Shown here: piece by piece, positions 1 through 8,021 of the stretch
How positions within the stretch are numbered: position 1 is the first letter of the stretch
How the letters are laid out: the number at the start of each line of letters is the position of its first letter
NCBI RefSeq assembly: GCF_019599505.1
Contig: NZ_RKLT01000003.1
Span: 310,001-374,000 of the forward strand
Source of the DNA: Haloarcula nitratireducens
GTDB taxonomy: Archaea; Halobacteriota; Halobacteria; Halobacteriales; Haloarculaceae
DNA: 64,000 nt
Direction of reading: 5' to 3'
Notes under the pieces: model-generated
Told to the model about the DNA's origin: nothing
Seen by the model: the letters and a program-made list of their open reading frames with translations, nothing else
Databases searched by the model: none
Position numbers and translations under genes: made by a program

Positions 1-103
1 CATAGAGGAGTTCTATCATCGGCACTGCCTACGGCTATGCGGAACCCTGTAATAAATCCACTTGCGAAAATATCTTCACTGATAATCAGTCGCGTACGGA
101 CTC

Positions 104-442
104 TCAGCGGTCCGCAGAGAGCGTGCGCCACGCTTCGTCGAGTTTGTTGGTGACCTCGGAGCGTTCCTCTACGTGAACGGTCAGTTCGTCGTCGAAGTCG
201 ACGCGGACCTCGTCGACGTTCCGGCGGTACACCTTGATGCGTCGCCGGTCGTCCGAGAGGATGTTGTCGTGGAGTTCGAGCAGATCGTGTTCGGTCAACT
301 CGTCGATGCGTCGGTAACAAGTAGCGATGGGGATCCCGAGCTGATCGCTCAGTTCTTGAGCCGACGCCGGTTCGTCGGTCGCGTCGAGGATCTCGGCGCT
401 GTATTTGTTCCCCAGCGTCTGGAGAAGATCCGCTGAAGCCAT
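104..442 (-). CDS. Small winged-helix transcriptional regulator (ArsR-like)
   Basis: A 112-residue protein that is almost entirely one winged-helix domain. Residues 1-60 contain the helix-turn-helix core (ELSDQLGIPIATCYRRIDEL), followed by a basic wing (SDDRRRIKVYRR) and an acidic C-terminal helix. It probably binds DNA as a dimer. I chose the ATG at 442 over an in-frame start at 577 because an A/T-rich promoter with a perfect inverted repeat lies immediately upstream of 442, so the longer form would be translated promoter DNA. It is transcribed away from the KaiC-like and che genes; a role in regulating taxis genes is only a guess from position. Confidence 0.8.
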   Translation of the reverse strand: MASADLLQTLGNKYSAEILDATDEPASAQELSDQLGIPIATCYRRIDELTEHDLLELHDNILSDDRRRIKVYRRNVDEVRVDFDDELTVHVEERSEVTNKLDEAWRTLSADR

Positions 443-458
443 CGTTATCAAATCATAT

Positions 459-472
459 ATTGTAACTACAAT
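459..472 (-). promoter_or_regulatory. Promoter and candidate autoregulatory operator of the wHTH gene
   Basis: A 14-base inverted repeat (ATTGTA-AC-TACAAT) lies 17-30 bases upstream of the start codon at 442. On the minus strand an A/T-rich TATA-like element (TTTTATTG, about 471-478) abuts it. A symmetric site overlapping the basal promoter just before a winged-helix regulator gene is typical of autorepression in archaea. The palindrome is seen directly; its function is inferred. Confidence 0.5.
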
Positions 473-607
473 AAAACTATCGCCAGTGATAGCGGGTGAG
501 TTCAGCCGGGGTACGAATCGACAGGAAGCGAGCATCCCGGTCGTCTCGGGCGCACTATCCATCGTTTTCTTCGACAATAACGGGATTAGGAGCGGCGTAA
601 ACCGACC

Positions 608-1333
608 TTACAGCGGCGAGTCCTCGTCGCTCATCATCGAGAAAGCGCTGGCGTTCTGATGGACCTTCAGCCCGCCCCAGTCGATCTCCATCGGATAGAT
701 GTCCGTCTCGATGTTCTGCTTTCGCATCTTCGCCACCCAGACGTAGCGGTTGACGCCGGAGTCGGTCGGCGTCTGGATCAGGTAGATGTTCCCGTCCGTG
801 AGGTAGTTTGCCAGGCCGATTTCGGTGTCTGGAAACACCGCGCCCTGCTCGTTGGTCAGCAGCGAAGTCAGGCCGTTCTCCCGGAGGATGTCGGTGAACT
901 TGAGCAGGTAGGTGCGCTTTTCCCGTTCGTTCTCGAAGAACAGCTCGAACATCGCGAGCGAGTCGAGCACCAGTCGGTCGTACTCGTCGTCCTCTAAGTC
1001 GTCTAAGAGGATATCCAGCGAGGAGGAGAAGTCGTTCTCGCGGAGGAGCACCTGCTTGTCGTAGACCTGGATGTCGCCGTTTTCGACGAACTCGGCCCAC
1101 TTATCGAAGCCGAGGGACTCGGCGGCTTCCCGAAGGTCCGATTCGTTCTCCTCGAAAGTGAGGTAGATGCCCTTCTCGTCGAACATCTCGACGCCGTTGT
1201 AGATGTACTGGAGGCAGAGGATCGACTTTCCGGCACCGGGATTGCCGCTGATGAGCGTCGTTGAGTCTTTCACGATACCGCCGTTGAGGATGTCGTCGAG
1301 GCCGTCGATGCCCGTCTTCGTTAGCTCGATCAT
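608..1333 (-). CDS. KaiC/RAD55-like RecA-fold ATPase
   Basis: A single-domain KaiC-like ATPase of 241 residues. The N-terminus has the family signature TKTGIDGLDDILNGGI, then Walker A GNPGAGKS (residues 30-37), an acidic sensor segment (TFEENESD) and Walker B (RLVLDSL). Such stand-alone KaiC-like proteins are common in haloarchaeal signalling loci. It is not the archaellum ATPase regulator ArlH, whose N-terminus and Walker A context differ. The ATG at 1333 starts exactly at the conserved KaiC N-terminus; an upstream in-frame ATG at 1381 would add 16 unconserved residues. It lies between the wHTH gene and cheW on the same strand, so a role in taxis or its regulation is plausible but unproven. 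Confidence 0.85.
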   Translation of the reverse strand: MIELTKTGIDGLDDILNGGIVKDSTTLISGNPGAGKSILCLQYIYNGVEMFDEKGIYLTFEENESDLREAAESLGFDKWAEFVENGDIQVYDKQVLLRENDFSSSLDILLDDLEDDEYDRLVLDSLAMFELFFENEREKRTYLLKFTDILRENGLTSLLTNEQGAVFPDTEIGLANYLTDGNIYLIQTPTDSGVNRYVWVAKMRKQNIETDIYPMEIDWGGLKVHQNASAFSMMSDEDSPL

Positions 1334-1416
1334 GATAGGAGTAGGTGCTGAGTTGTGTAACCGTGAGTCGTCTGTCTTCAAAAGTCTTGTTCACGAACGG
1401 GCGGAAAAGCGGGCGT

Positions 1417-1851
1417 TCAGGCTTCACTGTGGACGACTGCGGGGTCGACCCAGATGACGAACGACTCGTCGCGCTTGACGACGCCGTGGATAGACCCGGC
1501 GTCGTTGCCCGGCGATCCGTCGATCTGGTCGGGAGTTATCTGGACGACCTGGTCTACTTCGTCCACCAACCACCCGACGGCGCTCTGATTCTGTACGATG
1601 TCCGGGTCGAAGACGATGACGCGCTTGCCCGCACCGGCGTCGTCGAGCCCGAAGACGACCTTGGGATCGACGATAGACGTCGTCCGCCCCCGGAGGTCGA
1701 TGACCCCTTCGACGTAGCGGGGCGCGTTGGGGACCTGCGTCAGGTCGCCGACGTCGACGATCTCGGTGACGTAACCGATACTGACACAGTACGTTTCCGC
1801 ACCGAGAGCGAATTCGAGCACTTGACCGGTTGTGGCTGACTGAGCTGACAT
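1417..1851 (-). CDS. cheW: Chemotaxis adaptor protein CheW
   Basis: A 144-residue CheW-domain protein that couples transducers (Htr) to the kinase CheA in the receptor array. It shows the expected beta-rich SH3-like folds with conserved segments YCVSIGYVTEIV near residues 20-32, RYVEGVIDLRG near 45-55 and VGWLVDEVDQV in the middle. The start at 1851 (MSAQSATTG) is preferred over an ATG 63 bases upstream because the family begins there. It is divergent from cheB with about 170 bases between them, so the two units probably have back-to-back promoters (minus-strand TTTTATG near 1890; plus-strand CTTTATT near 1933). Confidence 0.95.
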   Translation of the reverse strand: MSAQSATTGQVLEFALGAETYCVSIGYVTEIVDVGDLTQVPNAPRYVEGVIDLRGRTTSIVDPKVVFGLDDAGAGKRVIVFDPDIVQNQSAVGWLVDEVDQVVQITPDQIDGSPGNDAGSIHGVVKRDESFVIWVDPAVVHSEA

Positions 1852-2023
1852 AGCTTCTGGAATACCAACTGCTACGATAGCAAGCGGGCATAAAACTGCC
1901 TCCTGGGCTATCAACTTTGATTACGTGGGCGGTGTCTTTATTTCCGGGCGAAGGGGAGTTCGCCACAGTGATGCAGATGCTCCGCCCGCGAACGACGACC
2001 ACGTCACCGGAGGCCGCGTGACG

Positions 2024-3121
2024 ATGGCCGGTGCCGTCCCGCGCGCAGTCGTGGCCGACGACTCTCACTTCATGCGAAGCGTCATCTCCGACATGCTCGA
2101 AGAGGGGGGAATCGACGTCGTCGCCGAGGCCCGTAACGGACGCGAGGCCGTGGCGGCCGTCCGCGAGCACGAGCCGGACGTCGTGACGATGGACGTCGAG
2201 ATGCCCGAGATGAACGGGATCGAGGCCACCGAACGGATCATGGCCGAGCGGCCGACGCCGGTGTTGATGCTGTCGGCCCACACCGACGAGAACGCCGACG
2301 TGACCTTCGAGGCGCTCGATAAGGGAGCCGTGGACTTCTTCACCAAACCCGGCGGCGAGGTGTCGATGGAGATGTCTCGGCTGAAGGACCAACTCGTCGA
2401 CATCGTGACCTCCGTCGCCGAAGCCGGCGTTCGTGGCGCAGGCACCGCCGATTCGAACGCGGGTGCACAGAGTCGCTCCGCCGCCACTGAAACGGCCAGT
2501 AGTCATTCGACCGAGGCGTCCCGGACGTACGTCGCGGACCCGACGGTCGTCATCGGCTCGTCGACCGGCGGGCCGAAGATGGTCGAGCAGGTGCTGTCGG
2601 AGCTACCGGTCGCGGCCGACCTCCGAATCCTCGTCGTCCAGCACATGCCCGAGGGATTCACCGGGCGCTTCGCCGAGCGCATCGACGCGCGTAGCGAGTA
2701 CGACGTTCGGGAGGCCACCGACGGCGCGCGAATCGGCGGGGGCGAGGCGCTCGTCGCCGCCGGCGACAGCCACATGGAGATCAAGAACTACCGGAACGGC
2801 CGGCTCCGCGTGAAGCTGACGAGAGACGAGCCGGTCAACAGCGTCCGGCCGGCCGTCGACGTGACGATGGCGACGGCCGCGACGACCATCGACGACCCGC
2901 TCGTCGGCGTCATCCTCACCGGGATGGGCGAGGACGGCGCGGACGGCATCCGCCGGATCAAGGCCGCCGGCGGGCGGACCATCGCACAGGACGAGGCCAC
3001 GTCCGCCGTCTACGGGATGCCCCAGCGGGCGGCCGAGACCGGCTGCGTCGATTCGGTGCTTCCCATCGACGACGTGGCGGGCGGCATCTTAGCGACGATC
3101 ACGACCGAGGTGACCCCATAA
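2024..3121 (+). CDS. cheB: Chemotaxis protein-glutamate methylesterase CheB
   Basis: A 365-residue two-domain enzyme that demethylates or deamidates transducer glutamates during adaptation. An N-terminal receiver domain (1-120) carries the phosphoacceptor Asp57 in TMDVEMPEMNG. A Ser/Thr-rich linker (140-168) leads to the methylesterase domain with the catalytic triad visible as Ser180 (GSSTGGP), His207 (VVQHMPEGF) and Asp304 (MGEDGADG). A strong Shine-Dalgarno GGAGG at 2009-2013 supports the ATG at 2024, although a GTG at 2018 is possible. Its stop overlaps the cheA ATG by one base, so it is translationally coupled to cheA. Confidence 0.96.
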   Translation: MAGAVPRAVVADDSHFMRSVISDMLEEGGIDVVAEARNGREAVAAVREHEPDVVTMDVEMPEMNGIEATERIMAERPTPVLMLSAHTDENADVTFEALDKGAVDFFTKPGGEVSMEMSRLKDQLVDIVTSVAEAGVRGAGTADSNAGAQSRSAATETASSHSTEASRTYVADPTVVIGSSTGGPKMVEQVLSELPVAADLRILVVQHMPEGFTGRFAERIDARSEYDVREATDGARIGGGEALVAAGDSHMEIKNYRNGRLRVKLTRDEPVNSVRPAVDVTMATAATTIDDPLVGVILTGMGEDGADGIRRIKAAGGRTIAQDEATSAVYGMPQRAAETGCVDSVLPIDDVAGGILATITTEVTP

Positions 3122-5109
3122 TGGACGACCAGTATCTAGACGCGTTTATCCGTGAGAGCGAGGAGGCGATAACCGAACTGAACAACTCCCTGTTGGACTT
3201 AGAGTCCGACCCGTCAGACGAGGCGGCGATGGACTCCATCTTCCGCACCGCCCACACGCTGAAGGGGAACTTCGGCGCGATGGGCTTCACCGACGCGGCG
3301 AACCTCGCGCACGCGATGGAGGACCTCCTCGACGCGATGCGACAGGGCGAGATGGAGGTCACTCCCGACGTGATGGACCTCGTCTTCGCGGGCGTCGACC
3401 AGATAGAGGTCATCGTCAACGAGATCGAGGCCGAGGGCGAATCGCGGACGACGACCGACGAGACGGTCGCGGAGCTGCGTGCGGTGCTCGAATCGGGCGC
3501 GGCGGCCGCCGGAACCGGCGCGACCGTCGGTGCCGGTGTGGCGACCGGCGGAAGCGCCGTGGCCGCGGCGAGTGGCGACGGCCAGGCGACGGACATCGAC
3601 GTCGAGATCGACCTCGACCCGGCCGACGCCGAGGAGCGGGTCGTTCACGCGACGATCAGCGTCGGCGAGTCGGACATGCTCGGCGTCGACTCGATGCTGG
3701 CGCTGGAGGGCATCGAGGACGCCTTCGAGATTCTGGCGTTCGTCCCCGACAGGGCGGCCATCGAGGACGGCGAGTTCGAGGGAACGTTCGCGCTCTACCT
3801 CGACGCGCCGGACGCCGCGACGGTCGACGCCGAACTGGCGTCGGTCGGCAAGGTCGACTCCTTCGAGGCGACGGACGTGACCGAGGCGCTCTCGGCCGAC
3901 GAGAGCGGTGACGCCGCCCCCCCGAGTCCCGCTTCCGGAGCGACCGAGGGCGGCGAGGAAGAGCACAGCGTCGACGAGATCAAGTCCGTTCGCGTCGACG
4001 TCGACCAGCTCGACGACCTGCACGGACTGGTCGAGCAACTGGTGACGAGCCGCATCAAGCTCCGGCGCTCTGTCGAGCAGAACGACCTCGATTCGGCCGG
4101 CGAGACGCTGAACGAACTGGACAAGATAACGGCGAACCTCCAGAACACGGTGATGGACATGCGGCTCATCCCGCTGAAGAAGGTCGTCGGGAAGTTCCCG
4201 CGGCTGGTCCGCGACCTCGCCCGGAACTTAGAGAAGGACGTCGACTTCGAGATCGAGGGCAAGGACATCGAACTCGACCGCACTATCCTGACAGAGATAT
4301 CGGACCCGCTGATGCACATCCTCCGGAACGCCGTCGACCACGGCATCGAAGCGCCGGCGGTGCGCGAGGCGAACGGGAAGTCCACGACGGGGCACATCAC
4401 GCTGCGGGCCTCCCGCGAGCGCGACCACGTCATCATCGAAGTCGAGGACGACGGCGCGGGACTGGACGTGGAGGGGATCAGGCGGAAGGCCGTCGAGAAG
4501 GGCGTTCGCTCGCCGGAGGAACTCGACGCGATGGACGACTCGGCCGTCTACGACCTCGTCTTCCACCCCGGCTTCTCGACGGCCGAAGAGGTGACGGATA
4601 CGAGCGGCCGCGGCGTCGGGATGGACGTGGTCCACGATACCGTCACGCAACTCGACGGGTCGGTCAACGTCGAATCCACCGAGGGCGAGGGGACGACCGT
4701 CGCCCTCCGCCTGCCGGTGACGATGGCTATCGTGAAGGTGCTGTTCGTCGAGGTGGGCGACGAGGAGTACGGCATCCCCATCAAGAACGTCGACGAGATA
4801 ACGGCGACCGGCGCGGTGAAACAGGTCAACGGGAAGGAGGTCATCAAGCACAACGACGACATCTACCCGGTCGTCCACTTGGACGACGCCTTCGAGGTCC
4901 CCGGCGAGACGGCGAACGGCGACGGGATGCTCGTCCGCATCCGGGAGTCAGAGCGTCAGATCGCGCTCCACTGTGACTCGGTGAACAGCCAGGAGGAAGT
5001 CGTCGTCAAGCCCCTGGAGGGCATCCTCTCGGGCACCGCCGGTCTCTCCGGGACCGCCGTGCTCGGCGACGGCAACATCGTCCACATCCTCGACGTGGTG
5101 ACGCTATGA
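3121..5109 (+). CDS. cheA: Chemotaxis histidine kinase CheA
   Basis: A 662-residue class II histidine kinase that phosphorylates CheY and CheB. Domains in order: P1/HPt with His45 in FRTAHTLKGN; an Ala/Gly-rich linker (about 120-160); a CheY-binding P2-like region (about 165-260); the dimerisation domain (about 285-350); the ATPase domain with N box HILRNAVDHGIE at residue 399 on, DDGAGL, and the G box GRGVGMDVV at residue 496; and a C-terminal CheW-like P5 domain (about 530-662). It overlaps cheB by one base and cheR by four (ATGA). No cheY, cheC or cheD is in this window, so the response regulator must be encoded elsewhere. Confidence 0.96.
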   Translation: MDDQYLDAFIRESEEAITELNNSLLDLESDPSDEAAMDSIFRTAHTLKGNFGAMGFTDAANLAHAMEDLLDAMRQGEMEVTPDVMDLVFAGVDQIEVIVNEIEAEGESRTTTDETVAELRAVLESGAAAAGTGATVGAGVATGGSAVAAASGDGQATDIDVEIDLDPADAEERVVHATISVGESDMLGVDSMLALEGIEDAFEILAFVPDRAAIEDGEFEGTFALYLDAPDAATVDAELASVGKVDSFEATDVTEALSADESGDAAPPSPASGATEGGEEEHSVDEIKSVRVDVDQLDDLHGLVEQLVTSRIKLRRSVEQNDLDSAGETLNELDKITANLQNTVMDMRLIPLKKVVGKFPRLVRDLARNLEKDVDFEIEGKDIELDRTILTEISDPLMHILRNAVDHGIEAPAVREANGKSTTGHITLRASRERDHVIIEVEDDGAGLDVEGIRRKAVEKGVRSPEELDAMDDSAVYDLVFHPGFSTAEEVTDTSGRGVGMDVVHDTVTQLDGSVNVESTEGEGTTVALRLPVTMAIVKVLFVEVGDEEYGIPIKNVDEITATGAVKQVNGKEVIKHNDDIYPVVHLDDAFEVPGETANGDGMLVRIRESERQIALHCDSVNSQEEVVVKPLEGILSGTAGLSGTAVLGDGNIVHILDVVTL

Positions 5110-5918
5110 GCGGCGACATCGACGACCGGCAGTTCGACCGCCTGCTGTCGTTCATCGGATCGGAGATGGACTTCGAATCCTCGTTCTACAACGACGCGTA
5201 TCTCGATCGCCGCATCACCGCGCGGATGCGCCGAACTGACACGGACGACTACGGCGCGTACAAGCGCCTCCTCGAAGGAGACGACGGCGAGCGCGAGAAG
5301 CTGCTCGACTCCCTCTCGATCAACGTCACCGGCTTCTTCCGGAACCCTGACGCGTGGGAGCAGTTGCGTTCGGTCCTGCGCGAGCTGACGGCCGAGAACG
5401 ACCGGGTCAGGCTGTGGTCCGCGCCGAGCGCCGACGGCCGAGAGCCGTACTCGGCGGCGATGCTGGCGCTCGACGACCCCCAGATCGACGCCGGTCGCGT
5501 CGAGATCACCGGGACCGATATCAACGCCGAGATTCTCCGAGAGGCCCGGGAAGCGACCTATCAGACCTCACAGACGACGGACATCGCCGAGGAGCTCGCG
5601 CCGCTCAGCGACTACGCCGAGTACGTCGAGGAGGACGGCGACACGTTCGAGGTCCGCGACAGCGTCACGGACATGGTCCGATTCGAGCGACACGACCTCA
5701 TCCGCGGCGACCCCAAGCGGGACTTCGATCTGGTGTTCTGTCGGAACCTCCTCATCTACATCGACGCCGAGTACAAGGTCCCCATCTTCGAGACCATCCG
5801 CGGGTCGCTCCGGGAGGGCGGCTACCTCATGATCGGGATGACCGAGACGCTCCCGACGGCCTGTCGGGACGCCTTCGAACCCGTCGACAAGCAACACCGC
5901 ATCTACCGCCGAGTGTGA
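5106..5918 (+). CDS. cheR: Chemotaxis protein-glutamate O-methyltransferase CheR
   Basis: A 270-residue SAM-dependent methyltransferase that methylates transducer glutamates. It has an N-terminal all-alpha domain (1-80) with a basic patch (YLDRRITARMRR), then the SAM-binding Rossmann domain. The usual motif is present in haloarchaeal form (LWSAPSADGREPYSAAM), followed by GTDINAEIL and DLVFCRNLLIYID near the C-terminus. It starts inside the last codon of cheA (ATGA overlap) and ends with a one-base overlap into the HEAT-repeat gene, so cheB-cheA-cheR-HEAT-cheF is one operon. Confidence 0.95.
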   Translation: MSGDIDDRQFDRLLSFIGSEMDFESSFYNDAYLDRRITARMRRTDTDDYGAYKRLLEGDDGEREKLLDSLSINVTGFFRNPDAWEQLRSVLRELTAENDRVRLWSAPSADGREPYSAAMLALDDPQIDAGRVEITGTDINAEILREAREATYQTSQTTDIAEELAPLSDYAEYVEEDGDTFEVRDSVTDMVRFERHDLIRGDPKRDFDLVFCRNLLIYIDAEYKVPIFETIRGSLREGGYLMIGMTETLPTACRDAFEPVDKQHRIYRRV

Positions 5919-7150
5919 TGAGCCTCTACGAACTCGAACGCGACGGCGAGATACAGGAACTCGTCCGGGTGCTGCGCGAGAGCGACAACGAACGCGTCCG
6001 GACCCGAGCGGCCGAGTTGCTCGGCAACTTCGAGGGGCACGACGACCGGCGAGACGCCGTCAACGCGCTCGTGCAGGCGGCACAGGGGGACAGCAGCTCC
6101 GTCACCGCTGCGGCCATCGACTCGCTCGACGAGCTCGGCGAGGGGGCCATCGAGCGACTCATCGGCGAGATGGCCGGCGTCGAACTGGGCGGCGACGCGG
6201 CCGACTGGGTGACCGCGAAGGCGTTCGTCCAAGCGCTCTCGGCGGACGTCCCCGAACTGCGGATGGCCGCCGCCAACGGGCTCGGTCGGTTGGGACAGGC
6301 CGATACCGTCCCGCAACTGGCCGAGCGGTTCGACGACGCCGACCCGCGGGTTCGGGCGCGAGCGGCCCGGTCGGCCGGAAAGATCGGCGACTCGCGAGCC
6401 ACCGGGCCGCTCGAATCGCTGCTGACGGACCCGAAGGGCGCGGTGCGCCGAGAGGCCGCCGAGGCGCTGGGTAACGTCGGTAATCGGCAGGCGTTGCAGG
6501 CGCTGCTGCCGATGTACGAGGACGACGACGAGCGCGTCCGCCGGATCGCCGTCGGCGCGTTCGGCAACTTCGGGAACGGCCGCCCCGTCGGCTATCTGGT
6601 CGAGGCGCTCTCGGACGAGTCGGCGGCCGTCCGCCGGACCGCGGTGTACTCGCTCGTCGAACTGCTCTCGAACGTCCCGACCGAGCGGAGCCACGACATC
6701 CGCGACACCGTCGTCGAGAAGCTCGCGAACACGGACGACCGGGGCGTCGTCGTGCCGCTGGTTGAGATACTCGAAGAGAGCACGCAGGCCGCCCAGCGGC
6801 GCAACACCGCGTGGCTGCTGGGTCGGGCCACGAGCGACCGGGAGCGCGACCGGGTCATCGACGGCCTCGTCGAGGCGCTCGCCGACGACGACCGGATGCT
6901 CCGGCAGTTCGCCGCGACGAGCCTGGCGGAACTCGGCGGTCCCGACAACATGGTCGAGCGCCGCCTGTTGCCGGTCGTCCAGGATGCGACCGTCGACCCA
7001 CAGGTTCGGGGCCAGGCTATCTTCACGCTCGGGAAGGTCGGCGGCGAGCGTTCGCGGAAGGCGCTGGATAAACTCATCGACGACACCGAAGAGGACGTGA
7101 TCCGAAAGAAGGCCTTCTCGGCCGTCTCGAAACTCGGTGGGCGCGGATGA
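5918..7150 (+). CDS. HEAT/PBS-lyase repeat protein of the taxis operon
   Basis: A 410-residue alpha-helical repeat protein built from roughly 31-residue HEAT (PBS-lyase type) units, visible as recurring DPRVRARAARSAGKIGD, KGAVRREAAEALGNVGN and DERVRRIAVGAFGNFGN segments. A HEAT_PBS protein next to the CheF genes is known from Halobacterium, where interaction mapping placed it with CheF between the Che system and the archaellum. Here it is fused into the operon by a one-base overlap with cheR and a four-base overlap with cheF, which supports the same role as scaffold. The ATG at 5918 is fixed by the overlap; in-frame sequence further upstream is antisense or out-of-frame cheR. Confidence 0.9.
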   Translation: MSLYELERDGEIQELVRVLRESDNERVRTRAAELLGNFEGHDDRRDAVNALVQAAQGDSSSVTAAAIDSLDELGEGAIERLIGEMAGVELGGDAADWVTAKAFVQALSADVPELRMAAANGLGRLGQADTVPQLAERFDDADPRVRARAARSAGKIGDSRATGPLESLLTDPKGAVRREAAEALGNVGNRQALQALLPMYEDDDERVRRIAVGAFGNFGNGRPVGYLVEALSDESAAVRRTAVYSLVELLSNVPTERSHDIRDTVVEKLANTDDRGVVVPLVEILEESTQAAQRRNTAWLLGRATSDRERDRVIDGLVEALADDDRMLRQFAATSLAELGGPDNMVERRLLPVVQDATVDPQVRGQAIFTLGKVGGERSRKALDKLIDDTEEDVIRKKAFSAVSKLGGRG

Positions 7151-8016
7151 GCGACGGCGAGCGCGCGCTGGCCGACTCGCAGGGGAAGTTCGTGCAGGTG
7201 GTCAAAGACGGGCGGAAGCGAAACGACATCGAGTGGCTTCCTGGTCGCGTCGTCCTCTCGAACAAGCGGCTGGTGCTGGCGACGAACCGGGGCAAACGCA
7301 CGCTTCCCCTCTCGAAGCTCACGAGCGTCACCGCCAGCCAGATGAACCAGTCGCTCGCGCAGGTCGACAGTTACATCAAACTGCAGGCGGGCCGGGACGT
7401 GTGGCTGGTGTCGGCGGCCGCCGAGGCGTTCGAGGTGGAACTGTATCGCGCGCTGCTCGACCAGATCGTCGTCCTCGTCAGGCACCCCGCGGTGAAAGGC
7501 GGAGTCGTACAGGACAGCGGCTGGGAGAAGGCCCGCCTCAAGATCGACGACGAGAACGACGAGACCATCGACCTCGCCACCGCCGGCGGCACGTTCGTCG
7601 AACTCGACGTCGACGACGTGGGTACCGTCGAAGCCAAGCGGAAGGAGATCCGAGGCGACGAACGCCCGCTCCTGGAGGTCGGACACACCATCGACGGCAC
7701 GAGCGTCGAGACGTACATCTCCGGGACGCCGCGGCACGTCTCGCTCATCGAGGGGTTGGTCCGACAGGGCGAACAGCGAAACGCCGCCGACGACGTGGAC
7801 CTCTCGGCCGAGGAGACGCAGGTGTTGATGGCGCTGTACTCGGGCATCTCGCCGTTCAAGATCCCCGACTTCGTCGACATGGAGACGGAGGACGTCGAGG
7901 CCGTCTACGACCGCCTCATCGAGGCCGACATCTTAGAGCCCGTCCGCACCCGCCGCGAGGTCCAGTTAGAGGCCCGCGGGCGCTCCATCGCGGGCGAGGC
8001 CATCGCCGACCAGTAA
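7147..8016 (+). CDS. cheF: Archaeal chemotaxis protein CheF (DUF439), operon copy
   Basis: A 289-residue protein of the archaea-specific CheF (DUF439) family, which links phosphorylated CheY to the archaellum motor. The N-terminal half is beta-rich and carries the family segment GRVVLSNKRLVLATN. The C-terminal 90 residues look like a winged helix (LSAEETQVLMALYSGISPFKIPDFV). It overlaps the HEAT gene by ATGA and closes the operon. A second, more distant member of the family lies at 12451-13329 in the opposite orientation; in Halobacterium the two are neighbours, here about 4.4 kb separates them. Confidence 0.9.
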   Translation: MSDGERALADSQGKFVQVVKDGRKRNDIEWLPGRVVLSNKRLVLATNRGKRTLPLSKLTSVTASQMNQSLAQVDSYIKLQAGRDVWLVSAAAEAFEVELYRALLDQIVVLVRHPAVKGGVVQDSGWEKARLKIDDENDETIDLATAGGTFVELDVDDVGTVEAKRKEIRGDERPLLEVGHTIDGTSVETYISGTPRHVSLIEGLVRQGEQRNAADDVDLSAEETQVLMALYSGISPFKIPDFVDMETEDVEAVYDRLIEADILEPVRTRREVQLEARGRSIAGEAIADQ

Positions 8017-8021
8017 CCTCG

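Noticed and set aside
1..103. CAT at 1-3 as start codon of a gene running left out of the window
   Set aside because: Only the start codon would be inside; no coding sequence can be examined and the TATA-like stretch is about 50 bases away.
443..577. N-terminal extension of the wHTH gene to an ATG at 577
   Set aside because: The extra 45 residues translate the A/T-rich promoter and the palindrome; composition is unlike haloarchaeal protein and the family starts at 442.
608..1333. KaiC-like ATPase as archaellum protein ArlH
   Set aside because: The N-terminus and Walker A surroundings follow the generic KaiC pattern (GIDGLDDILNGG), not ArlH, and no arlI/arlJ is present.
5354..5917. Long in-frame extension upstream of the HEAT-repeat gene
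   Set aside because: It is cheR read in another frame, full of Arg and Pro, a typical GC-rich shadow.
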